From assembly GCF_020151015.1 (NCBI RefSeq), contig NZ_CP083746.1, positions 3,191,001-3,255,000 of the forward strand: DNA of 64,000 bases, given 5' to 3'. The stretch's first letter is position 1. Each line of letters opens with the position of its first letter. A program made the position numbers and the translations under genes. The notes under the pieces are model-generated. The model was not told the DNA's origin. It saw only the letters and a program-made list of their open reading frames with translations, and searched no databases. Positions 9,132-18,871 of the stretch are shown in pieces. The DNA comes from Pseudomonas sp. p1(2021b) (lineage in GTDB: Bacteria; Pseudomonadota; Gammaproteobacteria; Pseudomonadales; Pseudomonadaceae).

Positions 9132-9863
9132 CTACCCCCTTGGCCGCGAATCGTTGATCAGGCGATTCTGGCTGTTGGTCAAATGCAGACGAATTGCCGC
9201 TCTGGCTGCATCCGGGTCCTGGGTGCGTATCGCGTTGAAGATGGCCTCGTGTTCAAGATTGGCGAGGTAGGCCTGGCGCGCCAGATTGGCCTCGGGGCGC
9301 TCGTTCGATTCGATCCGGTTTCGAGGAATCAGGGCGCTCCCCAGATGGACCAGCAGTTCGGTGAAATAGACGTTGCCGGTCGCTTCGGCGATCAGCAGAT
9401 GGAACCGGCGATCAGGTTCGACGCAACTGTCCCCTATTGCAGCCAAGTCCTGATAGTCATCCAACGCTTCACGCATTCTGCGCAGGTGCTCATCAGTGCG
9501 CCTGAGCGCAGCCAGGGCGGCAGCCTGCCCTTCCAGGCCAATGCGCACCTCCAGGACCTGACGAACGCTCGCGGCGGTTTCCATACCGAGGTGAAAGCCG
9601 GTTTGGGGCTGACGCATGATGACAAACGTGCCAATCCCATGCCGGGTCTCGACCAAACCCGAAGCCTGCAGCTTCGAAAGCGCTTCGCGCACCACCGTTC
9701 GGCTCACGCCATGCTCACGCACGATAGCCGCTTCCGAAGGTAGCTTGTCCCCTGGTTTGAAGGCTCCCATCAAAATGCGACGCGTCAGGTCCGATACGAG
9801 GTCATGAGCGCGCGTATGGCCCTTCTTCCGGGTAGCGGGGGCCGGGGAATCGTGGAGCTCCAT
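9132..9863 (-). CDS. GntR/FCD-family repressor of the glucarate operon
   Basis: A 243-residue FadR-subfamily regulator. The N-terminal winged helix (GDKLPSEAAIVREHGVSRTVVREALSKL) is followed by an all-helical FCD ligand domain (EVRIGLEGQAAALAALRR to the end) with the usual metal-binding histidines (RRFHLLIAEATGN). I chose the ATG at 9863 because AAGAGGA lies six bases before it. It is divergent from kdgD, and three TNGTNNNACNA sites, the consensus for this subfamily, lie in the shared region. It most likely represses the operon until glucarate, galactarate or a derivative is present. Confidence 0.87.
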   Translation of the reverse strand: MELHDSPAPATRKKGHTRAHDLVSDLTRRILMGAFKPGDKLPSEAAIVREHGVSRTVVREALSKLQASGLVETRHGIGTFVIMRQPQTGFHLGMETAASVRQVLEVRIGLEGQAAALAALRRTDEHLRRMREALDDYQDLAAIGDSCVEPDRRFHLLIAEATGNVYFTELLVHLGSALIPRNRIESNERPEANLARQAYLANLEHEAIFNAIRTQDPDAARAAIRLHLTNSQNRLINDSRPRG

Positions 9864-9879
9864 GCATTCCTCTTTATGG

Positions 9880-9890
9880 ATGTATGACAA
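9880..9890. promoter_or_regulatory. FCD-regulator half-matching operator
   Basis: ATGTATGACAA matches ten of eleven bases of the site TTGTATGACAA found 46 bases away. It sits just upstream of the regulator start, so binding here would give autorepression. Confidence 0.45.
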
Positions 9891-9925
9891 CCGAAGCGGT
9901 TTTAGGCGAGTCTAACATCGTCAAC

Positions 9926-9936
9926 TTGTATGACAA
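9926..9936. promoter_or_regulatory. FCD-regulator operator
   Basis: TTGTATGACAA fits the FadR-subfamily consensus TNGTNNNACNA exactly and lies in the AT-rich region between the regulator and kdgD. Confidence 0.6.
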
Positions 9937-10071
9937 CATAGTATTTTCGATAAAATTTATCTGCTCGATCACCCACCATCCTCAACAAAAAAACCTGAAA
10001 TATAGGCCTAAATTGCGATTAATTTACGCATAAAATCGGTTGTATGCTGATTTTCCCATACAAAAAATCGC

Positions 10072-10100
10072 TTGTAGGACAACTTTTTCGCTCCTATGAT
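10072..10100 (+). promoter_or_regulatory. kdgD promoter with overlapping FCD operator
   Basis: The boxes TTGTAG (10072-10077) and TATGAT (10095-10100) are 17 bases apart, a good sigma-70 promoter. The exact operator TTGTAGGACAA covers the -35 box (10072-10082), so the repressor would block polymerase directly. A partial copy, TTGTATG, lies at 10040-10046. Confidence 0.65.
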
Positions 10101-10168
10101 CGACTCCGACATGTCAGACAAGCCAGACCGAACTCACCACAACAACGCTAACCAGGCTGTGACCCGCC

Positions 10169-11080
10169 ATGAATCCTCAAGAGCTGAAATCGATCCTGTC
10201 TTCCGGGCTTTTGTCCTTCCCCGTCACTGACTTTACCGCCAGCGGCGATTTCAACGCTGCAAGCTACGCAAAGCGGCTAGAGTGGCTGGCCCCCTATGGC
10301 GCAAGTGCGCTCTTCGCCGCTGGCGGCACCGGCGAGTTCTTCTCGCTCGAGCCCAACGAATATTCCTCGATAATCAAGACTGCGGTAGAGACCTGCCATG
10401 GCCAGGTACCGATCCTCGCCGGCGCTGGCGGCCCGACTCGCCAGGCAATCGCATACGCCCAGGAAGCACAGCGTCAAGGTGCCGCTGGCATCCTGTTGCT
10501 GCCGCATTACTTGACCGAAGCCAGCCAACAAGGCCTGGTAGCCCACGTCGAGCAGGTCTGCCGCTCCGTGGACTTCGGCGTGGTGGTCTACAACCGCAAC
10601 GTTTGCCGGCTGACCGCTGATAGCCTGGAAAAGCTCGCCGATCGCTGTCCGAACCTGATCGGTTTCAAAGACGGCATCGGTGAAATCGAGCCGATGGTCG
10701 CCATCCGCCGCCGTCTCGGCGAGCGCCTTACCTATCTCGGCGGCCTGCCGACCGCCGAAGTCTATGCCGCTGCCTACAAGGCCCTGGGTGTGCCGGTGTA
10801 TTCCTCCGCTGTCTTCAATTTCATCCCCAAGACCGCCATCGAGTTCTACAACGCCGTCGCCAGCGACGACCACACTACGGTCAACCGTCTGATCGACGAG
10901 TTCTTCCTACCCTATCTGGACATCCGCAATCGTTGCGAGGGCTACGGCGTGAGCATCATCAAGGCCGGCGCGAAGCTGGCGGGCCATGACGCAGGTCCGG
11001 TGCGTGCGCCCTTGACCGATCTGAACGGTGAAGAAATGGAAATGCTCGACGCCCTGATCAAAAAGCTCGGCCCGCAATAA
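10169..11080 (+). CDS. kdgD: 5-dehydro-4-deoxyglucarate dehydratase
   Basis: A 303-residue member of the DHDPS/NAL aldolase family. It shows GGTGE at residues 52-56, the catalytic tyrosine in YNR (Y141) and the Schiff-base lysine in IGFKDG (K167). It dehydrates and decarboxylates 5-keto-4-deoxy-glucarate to 2-oxoglutarate semialdehyde. It is first in an operon with a glucarate transporter, glucarate dehydratase and the semialdehyde dehydrogenase, which confirms the role. Expression is probably controlled by the divergent FCD repressor. Confidence 0.95.
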   Translation: MNPQELKSILSSGLLSFPVTDFTASGDFNAASYAKRLEWLAPYGASALFAAGGTGEFFSLEPNEYSSIIKTAVETCHGQVPILAGAGGPTRQAIAYAQEAQRQGAAGILLLPHYLTEASQQGLVAHVEQVCRSVDFGVVVYNRNVCRLTADSLEKLADRCPNLIGFKDGIGEIEPMVAIRRRLGERLTYLGGLPTAEVYAAAYKALGVPVYSSAVFNFIPKTAIEFYNAVASDDHTTVNRLIDEFFLPYLDIRNRCEGYGVSIIKAGAKLAGHDAGPVRAPLTDLNGEEMEMLDALIKKLGPQ

Positions 11081-11192
11081 GACAGAGCGCCAGGCGCCTA
11101 ACGCTGATCGCCTGTCGCTTCAAAGAACCACCGGCCCGGTGTAAGCCTGGTCGGTGAAGCCCACACAAAAACAATTAATGGGAGATCCGGTC

Positions 11193-12539
11193 ATGAACCA
11201 GATCGCAGATTCAGCCACCGATGGCGACGCGCTCAGCCGGGCGGTACGCAAGGTAAAGCGTCATGTGCTGCCGCTGTTCGTCGTCATGTTCATCGTCAAC
11301 TACATCGACCGGGTGAATATCGGCTTTGTGCGCCCTCACATCGAGAGCGATCTCGGTATCGGAGCGGCCGCCTATGGATTGGGGGCAGGCCTTTTCTTCA
11401 TCGGCTACGCACTTTTCGAAGTCCCCTCCAACATTCTTCTGCAGCGAGTCGGCGCCCGTCTCTGGCTTACTCGCATCATGTTGACTTGGGGGCTGGTTGC
11501 CAGTGCCACGGCCTTCATGCAGAACGAAACCCACTTCTATATCCTGCGCTTCCTCCTGGGCGTAGCGGAGGCCGGGTTCTTCCCTGGCGTCATCTATTAC
11601 TTCACGCGCTGGCTGCCGAAAGAAGAGCGCGGCAAAGCGATCGCCATCTTCCTGAGTGGGTCTGCGGCAGCATCTCTCATCTCCGGCCCGCTTGCAGGTG
11701 CACTGATGCAAATCCAGGGGCTCGGAATGCATGGATGGCAATGGATGCTGTTCATTGAAGGCATGGTCTCCGTCACCCTGTGCTTCGCCGTTTGGTTCTG
11801 GCTTGATTCCACGCCCAACGATGCCAAATGGCTGTCTGCAGACGAGAAGGATGCACTTAACGGTGCGATCGAGCGCGAGCAACGTGAGCGCGAGTCGATG
11901 ACGGGCCCCAAGCCAACCCTTTGGACGCTGCTGCGTGATTCCCAGATAGTGTTGTTCTGCGTGCTGTATTTCTGCATCCAGTTGACCATCTATGCCGCAA
12001 CGTTCTGGCTGCCGAGCATCATCAAAAGCATGGGTGGTCTCAGCGACCTCCAGGTTGGTTTCTTCAACTCGATCCCCTGGCTGATTTCCATCCTAGCAAT
12101 GTACGCATTTGCCGCCTGTGCGGGCCGTTGGAAGTATCAGCAGGCATGGGTCGCTACCGCGCTGCTCATCGCCGGCTTGGGTATGTTCCTGTCGACCACG
12201 GGTGGCCCTGTCTTCGCCTTCATAGCCGTGTGCTTCGCTGCGATCGGTTTCAAATCGGCCTCCTCGCTCTTCTGGCCGATTCCCCAGGGGTACCTCGATG
12301 CACGTATCGCAGCCGCGGTGATCGCGCTGATCAACTCCCTGGGCAACCTCGGCGGCTTCGTAGCCCCAACGACCTTCGGCATTCTCGAGCAGCAAACCGG
12401 TTCTATCCAGGGCGGCCTTTACGGTCTCGCCTGCACCTCGCTCCTTGCCGCCGTTCTCGTCTTCTTCGTTCGTACGACGCCAAAGAGTGCGAACGACAAA
12501 AGCGCCAAACACCCCACGGCACTGAGCCAGCCCCACTGA
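11193..12539 (+). CDS. gudP: Glucarate/galactarate MFS transporter
   Basis: A 448-residue major facilitator protein with 12 membrane segments, of the anion:cation symporter type (NYIDRVNIGFVRPHIESDLGI at the first helix, then the GARLWLTRIMLTWGL motif). Proteins of this subfamily import glucarate, galactarate, phthalate or tartrate. Its place between kdgD and gudD makes glucarate or galactarate the likely substrate. I chose the ATG at 11193, with GGGAGA nine bases upstream, over the in-frame ATG 13 codons earlier. Confidence 0.88.
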   Translation: MNQIADSATDGDALSRAVRKVKRHVLPLFVVMFIVNYIDRVNIGFVRPHIESDLGIGAAAYGLGAGLFFIGYALFEVPSNILLQRVGARLWLTRIMLTWGLVASATAFMQNETHFYILRFLLGVAEAGFFPGVIYYFTRWLPKEERGKAIAIFLSGSAAASLISGPLAGALMQIQGLGMHGWQWMLFIEGMVSVTLCFAVWFWLDSTPNDAKWLSADEKDALNGAIEREQRERESMTGPKPTLWTLLRDSQIVLFCVLYFCIQLTIYAATFWLPSIIKSMGGLSDLQVGFFNSIPWLISILAMYAFAACAGRWKYQQAWVATALLIAGLGMFLSTTGGPVFAFIAVCFAAIGFKSASSLFWPIPQGYLDARIAAAVIALINSLGNLGGFVAPTTFGILEQQTGSIQGGLYGLACTSLLAAVLVFFVRTTPKSANDKSAKHPTALSQPH

Positions 12540-12557
12540 TACTGCAGGAAAGCCTTT

Positions 12558-13937
12558 ATGAACCTTCACACTGCTACCCAGCCTATCTCCAACCAGCCCG
12601 TGCAGGCACCCAGTGGGACGCCTGTCGTCACGCACCTGAAGGTGGTTCCTGTCGCGGGCCACGATGGAATGCTGTTGAACCTGAGCGGCGCCCATGGCCC
12701 CTACTTCACCCGCAACGTGGTTGTTCTGCGCGATAGCGCTGGCAACACAGGCGTCGGTGAAGTCCCTGGTGGCGAGCGCATCCGCCAGACGCTGGAAGAT
12801 GCGCGTAGCCTGGTCGTTGGACAACCGATCGGCCATTACCAGCGCGTACTGAATGCCATGCGCCAGAGCTTCGCCAGCCGCGATGCAGCGGGGCGCGGTC
12901 TGCAGACCTTCGATCTGCGTATCACTGTCCATGCCGTGACCGCCATGGAGTCGGCATTGCTGGACCTGCTGGGCCAACACTTGGGTGTCCCGATGGCAGC
13001 CCTGCTGGGCGAAGGCCAGCAACGCGACAAGGTAAAGATGCTGGGCTACCTCTTCTACGTTGGCGACCGCAACGATACCAATCTGGAGTACCGCAGCGAG
13101 CCGGATGCCGACAACGACTGGTTCCGTATACGCCACGAAAAAGCGATGACACCCGAAGCCGTCGTTCGCCTCGCTGAAGCCGCCAAGGCCCGATATGGCT
13201 TCACCGATTTCAAGCTCAAGGGCGGCGTTCTACGCGGCGAACAAGAGATCGAGGCCGTGACCGCGCTCGCCGAGCGCTTCCCTGAAGCCCGAATCACCCT
13301 TGACCCCAACGGCGCCTGGTCACTGAAGGACGCCATCAGGCTCTGCCGCGACCAGCATCATGTCCTGGCCTATGCCGAGGACCCCTGTGGCGCTGAGCAT
13401 GGCTATTCTGGCCGAGAGGTGATGGCCGAGTTCCGGCGCGCTACCGGGCTGCCCACTGCAACCAACATGATCGCCACCGACTGGCGCGAAATGAGCCATG
13501 CCATTCAACTGCAGTCCGTCGACATTCCCCTCGCCGACCCTCACTTCTGGACGCTGCAAGGGTCGGTACGCGTTGCCCAGATGTGCCATGACTGGGGATT
13601 GACCTGGGGCTCGCACTCCAACAACCACTTCGATATTTCGTTGGCGATGTTCACCCAGGTGGCAGCTGCTGCGCCGGGCCAGATCACGGCCATCGATACC
13701 CATTGGATCTGGCAGGATGGGCAGCGCCTGACTCGTGACCCGTTGCAGATCGTCGATGGTTTCGTGACGGTACCTCAACGCCCTGGCCTTGGCGTCGAGG
13801 TCGATGAGGATCAACTGGCAAAAGCCAACGAACTCTACCTACGTAAAGGCCTGGGCGCGCGTGATGACGCCGTCGCCATGCAGTTCCTGATCCCTGGCTG
13901 GACATTCGACAACAAGCGCCCTTGTCTGGTGCGTTGA
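12558..13937 (+). CDS. gudD: Glucarate dehydratase
   Basis: A 459-residue enolase-superfamily enzyme. The active site can be followed: the KLKGG lysines at 219 and 221, metal ligands D249 (DPNG), E274 (AEDPCG) and N303 (ATNM), and the general base H353 in SHSNNHFD. It removes water from D-glucarate to give 5-keto-4-deoxy-glucarate, the substrate of KdgD. It starts 18 bases after gudP and belongs to the same transcript. Length and motifs are standard for the family. Confidence 0.95.
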   Translation: MNLHTATQPISNQPVQAPSGTPVVTHLKVVPVAGHDGMLLNLSGAHGPYFTRNVVVLRDSAGNTGVGEVPGGERIRQTLEDARSLVVGQPIGHYQRVLNAMRQSFASRDAAGRGLQTFDLRITVHAVTAMESALLDLLGQHLGVPMAALLGEGQQRDKVKMLGYLFYVGDRNDTNLEYRSEPDADNDWFRIRHEKAMTPEAVVRLAEAAKARYGFTDFKLKGGVLRGEQEIEAVTALAERFPEARITLDPNGAWSLKDAIRLCRDQHHVLAYAEDPCGAEHGYSGREVMAEFRRATGLPTATNMIATDWREMSHAIQLQSVDIPLADPHFWTLQGSVRVAQMCHDWGLTWGSHSNNHFDISLAMFTQVAAAAPGQITAIDTHWIWQDGQRLTRDPLQIVDGFVTVPQRPGLGVEVDEDQLAKANELYLRKGLGARDDAVAMQFLIPGWTFDNKRPCLVR

Positions 13938-14013
13938 CATCCTTTTGTGCCTTTCGCAGCGGTGAGCCACAAGCAAGCCGCCCCTTCGACATCCACGATC
14001 ACAGGACCTCGCC

Positions 14014-15591
14014 ATGCCTCTTATCGGACACAACTTCATCGCGGGCGCTCGAAGCGCAGCCGGCCCCATCACGCTCCAGAGCCTGGATGCAACCACTGGC
14101 CAAGCACTCCCGACGACCTTTTTCCAGGCCACTGCAGAAGAAGTCGATGCCGCAGCACTGGCTGCCGAGGCTGCCTACCCGACCTATCGCAGCATGCCGC
14201 CGAGCCGCCGAGCTGACTTCCTGGAGGCGATCGCAACCGAGTTGGACGCACTGGACGAGGCATTCATCGCCACTGTGAGCAGGGAAACCGCCCTGCCTGC
14301 TGGCCGGATCCAAGGGGAGCGTGCGCGCACCAGCAACCAAATGCGCCTTTTCGCCCAAGTGCTGCGTCGCGGAGACTTTCTGGGCGCACGCATCGATCGG
14401 GCCCTGCCTGATCGTCAACCACTGCCCCGGCCCGATCTTCGGCAATGCAAACTGGGTGTCGGCCCGGTCGCTGTCTTTGGCGCCAGCAATTTCCCGCTCG
14501 CCTTCTCCACCGCCGGCGGAGATACAGCGGCAGCTTTGGCTGCCGGCTGCCCCGTTGTGGTCAAGGCGCATAGCGGCCATATGGCCACCGCAGAGTTCGT
14601 TGCCTGCGCGATCACCCGTGCGGCTGCCGATACCGGCATGCCTGCAGGTGTCTTCAACATGATCTACGGGGCGGGTGTCGGCGAGCGGTTGGTAAAGCAC
14701 CCGGCCATTCAGGCTGTCGGCTTCACGGGCTCTTTGAAAGGTGGACGCGCGCTGTGCGACCTGGCCGCTTCGCGACCTCGCCCGATCCCGGTCTTTGCCG
14801 AGATGAGCAGCATCAATCCGGTCGTGGTGCTGACCACTGCACTGGAAAAACGCGGTGAGCAAATAGCTACCGAGCTGGCAGCCTCGGTGGTGCTGGGCTG
14901 CGGCCAGTTCTGTACCAACCCAGGCCTGGTACTTGGCGTCCGCTCGGCCGCGTTCGATAACTTCCTGGAGCACCTGTCCGCTCGCATGGCGGATCAGGCC
15001 GCTCAGACCATGCTCAACGCCGGGACCCTGAGCAGCTACGAGCGCGGTATCGCAGCGCTGCATGCTCACCCCCGGATCCATCATCTGGCAGGGACGCCTC
15101 AAGAAGGTCGACACGCTCATCCGCAACTGTTCCAGGCAGACCCTGAGTTGTTGATCGGGGGAGACACACTGCTGCAAGAAGAGGTCTTCGGGCCCGTGTC
15201 CATTGTTGTCGAAGTCGCCGACGCAAGCGAGCTCGAGCGAGCATTGCAAGGGCTCCACGGCCAACTGACCGCAACGCTCATCGCCGAGCCGCAGGACCTG
15301 GATTCGTTCGCGAACCTAGTTCCGCTGTTGGAACAAAAGGCCGGACGCCTTCTGCTCAACGGGTATCCTACTGGCGTGGAGGTCTGCGACGCGATGGTAC
15401 ATGGCGGGCCATATCCGGCGACTTCCGACGCTCGAGGAACATCGGTTGGCACGCTCGCGATCGATCGTTTCCTACGCCCAATCTGCTACCAGAACTATCC
15501 GGACGCGCTGCTGCCGGACGCGCTGAAAAATGCGAACCCCCTGGGCCTGCTGCGCCTGATCGATGGCGTGCCCAGCCGCGACGCGGTGTAA
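14014..15591 (+). CDS. 2-oxoglutarate semialdehyde (2,5-dioxopentanoate) dehydrogenase, NADP-type
   Basis: A 525-residue aldehyde dehydrogenase of the long alpha-ketoglutaric semialdehyde dehydrogenase type. The nucleophile is C300 in GCGQFCTNPG, the general base lies in FAEMSSINPV, and the cofactor loop is GFTGSLKGG. It converts the KdgD product to 2-oxoglutarate, closing the route into the TCA cycle. It is the last gene of the operon and is followed at once by a hairpin terminator. The gap from gudD is 76 bases. Confidence 0.9.
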   Translation: MPLIGHNFIAGARSAAGPITLQSLDATTGQALPTTFFQATAEEVDAAALAAEAAYPTYRSMPPSRRADFLEAIATELDALDEAFIATVSRETALPAGRIQGERARTSNQMRLFAQVLRRGDFLGARIDRALPDRQPLPRPDLRQCKLGVGPVAVFGASNFPLAFSTAGGDTAAALAAGCPVVVKAHSGHMATAEFVACAITRAAADTGMPAGVFNMIYGAGVGERLVKHPAIQAVGFTGSLKGGRALCDLAASRPRPIPVFAEMSSINPVVVLTTALEKRGEQIATELAASVVLGCGQFCTNPGLVLGVRSAAFDNFLEHLSARMADQAAQTMLNAGTLSSYERGIAALHAHPRIHHLAGTPQEGRHAHPQLFQADPELLIGGDTLLQEEVFGPVSIVVEVADASELERALQGLHGQLTATLIAEPQDLDSFANLVPLLEQKAGRLLLNGYPTGVEVCDAMVHGGPYPATSDARGTSVGTLAIDRFLRPICYQNYPDALLPDALKNANPLGLLRLIDGVPSRDAV

Positions 15592-15595
15592 CGAC

Positions 15596-15629
15596 AAAGC
15601 CCCGGGCAGCGCAAGGTGGCCGGGGCTTT
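15596..15629 (+). terminator. Terminator of the glucarate operon
   Basis: AAAGCCCCGG (15596-15605) pairs perfectly with CCGGGGCTTT (15620-15629) around a 14-base loop, four bases after the dehydrogenase stop. The A- and T-flanks suit a two-way terminator that could also serve the convergent nitroreductase operon. Confidence 0.75.
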
Positions 15630-15682
15630 ATCACAGAAAGATCGGGCATTCTTGATGCCCGGGCAATCGATTGGATCGAGGA

Positions 15683-16300
15683 TCAAGCGAAGCTCAGTAC
15701 CTCGATGACTGGCATACGCGGCTTCTGCGGCCAATTGCCGGCGCGTTCCGGTCCAACGCTCAGCAGCATCACCGGAATCTCATCGCCCGCCAGGCCGAAC
15801 TGGCGGTGAACAGCCTCGGCATCGAAACCGATCATCGGCGTCGTACCCCAGCCCAGGGAGCGGGCGGCATAGATCATTGCTGCAGTGCCGAACGTCGCGG
15901 TACGCACCGCCTCGTCGCGCTGGCGTTGGGGTTGATCGTCATACAGGCTACGAGCGGGCGTTTCCCATTCGGGCACAAGATGCGCCGGCATGATGCCCGC
16001 CTCTACCACCGGCGCCAGACGGTCAGGAATGGTGCTGGCATCTGCCAACTGACCGATGACAACGAAGGTAACCGCAGCTTCGGTGACCGCGGGCTGGTCC
16101 CATGCGATCGCGCGCAACCGGGCCTTGGCCTCGGGTGTGCGTACGGCAATGAAGCGCCAGTTCTGCAGATGGAAGGAGGTTGGCGCACACGTACCGATAC
16201 GCACCAGGTCACGGATCTGATCGTCGCTCAGCGTAGCGGCAGGGTCGTAGTATTTGGCGGCACTGCGGCTCAGGATGTTTTCGATGACAGTATTGGTCAT
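15683..16300 (-). CDS. Nitroreductase-family oxidoreductase
   Basis: A 205-residue FMN-dependent nitroreductase-like protein. The start SRSAAKYYDP, the SFHLQNWRFIAVRTPEAK region (FMN contacts) and GWGTTPMIGFD are typical. I chose the ATG at 16300, preceded by AGGA, because upstream sequence shows no family similarity. It ends an operon with an AhpD-like protein and an AraC regulator. The substrate is unknown; quinones, nitro compounds or a semialdehyde (as for RutE) are the usual options. Confidence 0.8.
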   Translation of the reverse strand: MTNTVIENILSRSAAKYYDPAATLSDDQIRDLVRIGTCAPTSFHLQNWRFIAVRTPEAKARLRAIAWDQPAVTEAAVTFVVIGQLADASTIPDRLAPVVEAGIMPAHLVPEWETPARSLYDDQPQRQRDEAVRTATFGTAAMIYAARSLGWGTTPMIGFDAEAVHRQFGLAGDEIPVMLLSVGPERAGNWPQKPRMPVIEVLSFA

Positions 16301-16442
16301 GGTTGGTCCTCGTCGATGAAGATTCAAGCGAGCAGGCAAAAACGGGGCTCCAACGCCAGGCGTCCAGGACGTTCGCAAAAAGCGAACAGCCTCCCCCTAT
16401 CTATGGAGAACGGCCGCGTCACCAGCGGCGCGGCCGTAGCGT

Positions 16443-16988
16443 TCAGATCGAGCCTGCCGGCATGACGGCTGGGAAATCCTTTTCCGGATCGAATACGTTG
16501 TTGAAGAAGTTCGTCAGCGAGTACATCGCCACCAGCGCTACGATTTCCATGATGTTCGCATCCGTATAGCCGGCCTCGCGAACCTTCTGCAGGTCGCCAT
16601 CGTTGACCTGACCACGGGTCTCGATGACTTTGCGGGCGAACTGCACCGCGGCATCACGCTTGGGATCGTTGGCATGGCCTTGGCGCGCCAGGATGATTTC
16701 ATCGGCCGGCATCTTTGCCAGATGCTCGGCCGTGAAGCTGTGAACACCCAGGCAATAATTGCAGCCATTCACCTCCGACACGGTCAGGCCGATGCTGTCT
16801 CGGGTCTTCACATCAAGTGCCTTGCTCAAGGCGCCAAGCAAGGTTGCCCAGGCGTTGAACGCAATCGGGCTTTGCGCAAAGCTCGCCATCATGTTCGGGG
16901 TGAAGCCCAGCCCCTTGCTGAACGAGTCGAGCGTGGCTTGGGATGCGGCCGGCACGTGTTCGGGCTTGAGGACGGTGGTTCTGGTCAT
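16443..16988 (-). CDS. AhpD-like carboxymuconolactone decarboxylase-family protein
   Basis: A 181-residue helical protein with the peroxidase motif NGCNYCLGVH: C76, C79 and H83 match the CxxCxxxH active site of alkylhydroperoxidase D-like proteins. I chose the ATG at 16988 (MTRTTVLKPEHV), since the 76 codons upstream look like intergenic read-through. It lies between an AraC regulator and a nitroreductase on the same strand, which suggests a peroxide or electrophile detoxification unit. Confidence 0.82.
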   Translation of the reverse strand: MTRTTVLKPEHVPAASQATLDSFSKGLGFTPNMMASFAQSPIAFNAWATLLGALSKALDVKTRDSIGLTVSEVNGCNYCLGVHSFTAEHLAKMPADEIILARQGHANDPKRDAAVQFARKVIETRGQVNDGDLQKVREAGYTDANIMEIVALVAMYSLTNFFNNVFDPEKDFPAVMPAGSI

Positions 16989-17167
16989 GGTATGTCTCCG
17001 TAGGGGTACATCGATTGGGAGACGCCACTCTAGGCCTGCGCGACATACCTTTCGAGACTGCATTCGCTCAAGAAAATGCTCAAAAGGATCAATCAAGAAT
17101 CCGCCAGCCCCTATTGCGGCTAGCGCTGAATTGGCGCGAACGGGGCAATACTCCCGCCACGCTTCGG

Positions 17168-18142
17168 CTACCGAGATGTTGAAGCTCTGCTTTCCTCGAA
17201 TGCCTGCCGACGCCATTGTCCAGGTGTCATCCCCAGCCTGTCCGTGAATGCACGCCGGAACGCAGCCACTGATCGATAGCCGACCGAATCGGCTACGGCC
17301 TCGGTCGTCGCTGCAGGTTTCTTAAGCTCATTTGCTGCCAGGCTCATGCGGATATCGAGCAACAGTTCATTAGCCGACCGTCCCAGTTTGCCTTGGAAAT
17401 GCCGCATGAAAGTGGCGCGGGACATGCTGCACAGCCCTGCCAGCTCAGGCAGGCTCCAGGGGTGCGCTGGGTTGGAGAACATGGCGGAAATAGCCGGGGC
17501 CAGTCGAGGGTGTCCCGCAAGCGCCAACAAGCCCACGGGAGCGTGTTCAGCTTCACTGCCAGCGCGAAGCGCCAAGGCAAACAATGCAGAAGTCAGTGCG
17601 TCGAGAATGGCGCCTGCGCCAGGCTTGTCCTCGATGGTTTCCATGCGCATCAGGGTCAGTAAGCCAGCCAGATGATTCGACGCCGAAAGGCCGTTGCCTG
17701 CACACGGCCCATCCAGGGCACGAACGACCAGGTCTACCGGCAGGTAGTCTCGAATCAATCGGTGATGAGGTGGCGCGATGAAGAAATGACCGCACAACAT
17801 GTCCAGGCGTTCTCCCTGGCCTCGATTCTCACTCACCATCCATCCCGCGGCGCTATGCCGGATGGAGGCCGTCGCGGTTTCATCGCCACTGCCATCATGC
17901 AGCACATGTGCTGCGCCATGGGGGAGAAGCACGATATCCCCACCCACGAGCTCTTTGCAGGTTCCCTTCTCCAGGTCCTCGACAATCGCTCGGCCCTTGA
18001 GCACGACGTGATAGGGAATCTCGTGCGCCGCAGATCTTTCCCAGCTGACACGCCACGGCGCACCAAAGGAACAACGCACCTCCAGCTGGCCGGTGACGGT
18101 AATCACTTTCAGAAGTTGGCTCAGCCAATCGATCTGGGACAT
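17168..18142 (-). CDS. AraC-family regulator with cupin sensor
   Basis: A 324-residue regulator with an N-terminal cupin_6-type domain (GDIVLLPHGAAHVLHDG near residue 68) and a C-terminal AraC domain (WSLPELAGLCSMSRATFMRHF, then VAAFRRAFTDRLGMTPGQWRR). It is the first gene in line with the AhpD-like and nitroreductase genes, 179 bases upstream, so it most likely controls them. It resembles the other AraC protein of this window at 7.5-8.4 kb in domain layout but not closely in sequence. Confidence 0.85.
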   Translation of the reverse strand: MSQIDWLSQLLKVITVTGQLEVRCSFGAPWRVSWERSAAHEIPYHVVLKGRAIVEDLEKGTCKELVGGDIVLLPHGAAHVLHDGSGDETATASIRHSAAGWMVSENRGQGERLDMLCGHFFIAPPHHRLIRDYLPVDLVVRALDGPCAGNGLSASNHLAGLLTLMRMETIEDKPGAGAILDALTSALFALALRAGSEAEHAPVGLLALAGHPRLAPAISAMFSNPAHPWSLPELAGLCSMSRATFMRHFQGKLGRSANELLLDIRMSLAANELKKPAATTEAVADSVGYRSVAAFRRAFTDRLGMTPGQWRRQAFEESRASTSR

Positions 18143-18434
18143 ACGACCTCCGAACCTGGCTGTCGCCTAAGCGTGATCGGCAAGAACATCAAAAGGTGCT
18201 CGGCAAACATTGAGTGTCCTTGATCGGGAGCGGCTTGGGAATGTCCATCATGGCATCGTCAGAGCCTCGAGATCGAGCGGCGTTCACATAGGCGCTGGAC
18301 CATCGCGGCGAACCCTGCCTGCATTCCACCCTCCGCGACGATAGCCCACGTCCAACCTCTCCATTCGAATGCATTGTCAGCAAGAGACACATTCTGACAA
18401 ACACGACATCCCGACCGAGGGCGGTGAGTACTGA

Positions 18435-18629
18435 CTGATCCAGGGCAGCTATGCGGTCACCGACCTGATGGCCGGCTACCAGGTGAACCGGCATCTCGAT
18501 CTGCAGCTCAACGCCAATAATGTATTCGACAAGAAATACTTCTCGTCCCTTTCCGAATCGGTGGACTACGGCGGCGATACCTTCGGTGATCCACGCAACC
18601 TGATGTTGACCGCCAAATACACCTTCTGA
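18435..18629 (+). pseudogene. TonB-dependent siderophore receptor, C-terminal remnant
   Basis: Sixty-four codons ending in TGA read QGSYAVTDLMAGYQV, then LDLQLNANNVFDKKYF and end NLMLTAKYTF. This is the last two or three strands of a FpvA/FecA-type outer-membrane receptor, including the conserved NNVFDKKYF and terminal aromatic. An in-frame TGA lies just before it, and there is no start codon or receptor body upstream. It is a deletion scar. The 290 bases between the AraC gene and the remnant hold nothing else I recognise. Confidence 0.75.
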
Positions 18630-18687
18630 CACCACGGGGTGCCGCAGACGCTGCGGTGCCATATGGGAAATCGTTGCCTGGGCTGGC

Positions 18688-18806
18688 CCTATCGCGGGGC
18701 AAGCCCGCAGGCACCGTGCAATATGCCCGGACAGCTCCCACCGAGATTGCGCTGCTCTCAAGACTTGCAAATCCCCTGTGGACGGGCTTGTCCCGCGATT
18801 GGCCCG
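18688..18806. repeat. Degenerate REP pair
   Basis: TATCGCGGGGCAAGCCCGC (about 18690-18708) and GACGGGCTTGTCCCGCGATT (about 18781-18800) are opposed REP arms with an eroded middle. They lie in the promoter-proximal region of the following LysR gene. Confidence 0.6.
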
Positions 18807-18871
18807 GCTTCCCTTGGCAGACAGGCACGTGCCACACTCAGCCCTCGTTACCCAATAGAATTCCCATTGCC

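Noticed and set aside
15643..15661. A small stem CGGGCAT/ATGCCCG as terminator of the nitroreductase gene
   Set aside because: The stem is short and lacks a good T-run on the minus strand; the stronger hairpin at 15596-15629 can serve both directions.
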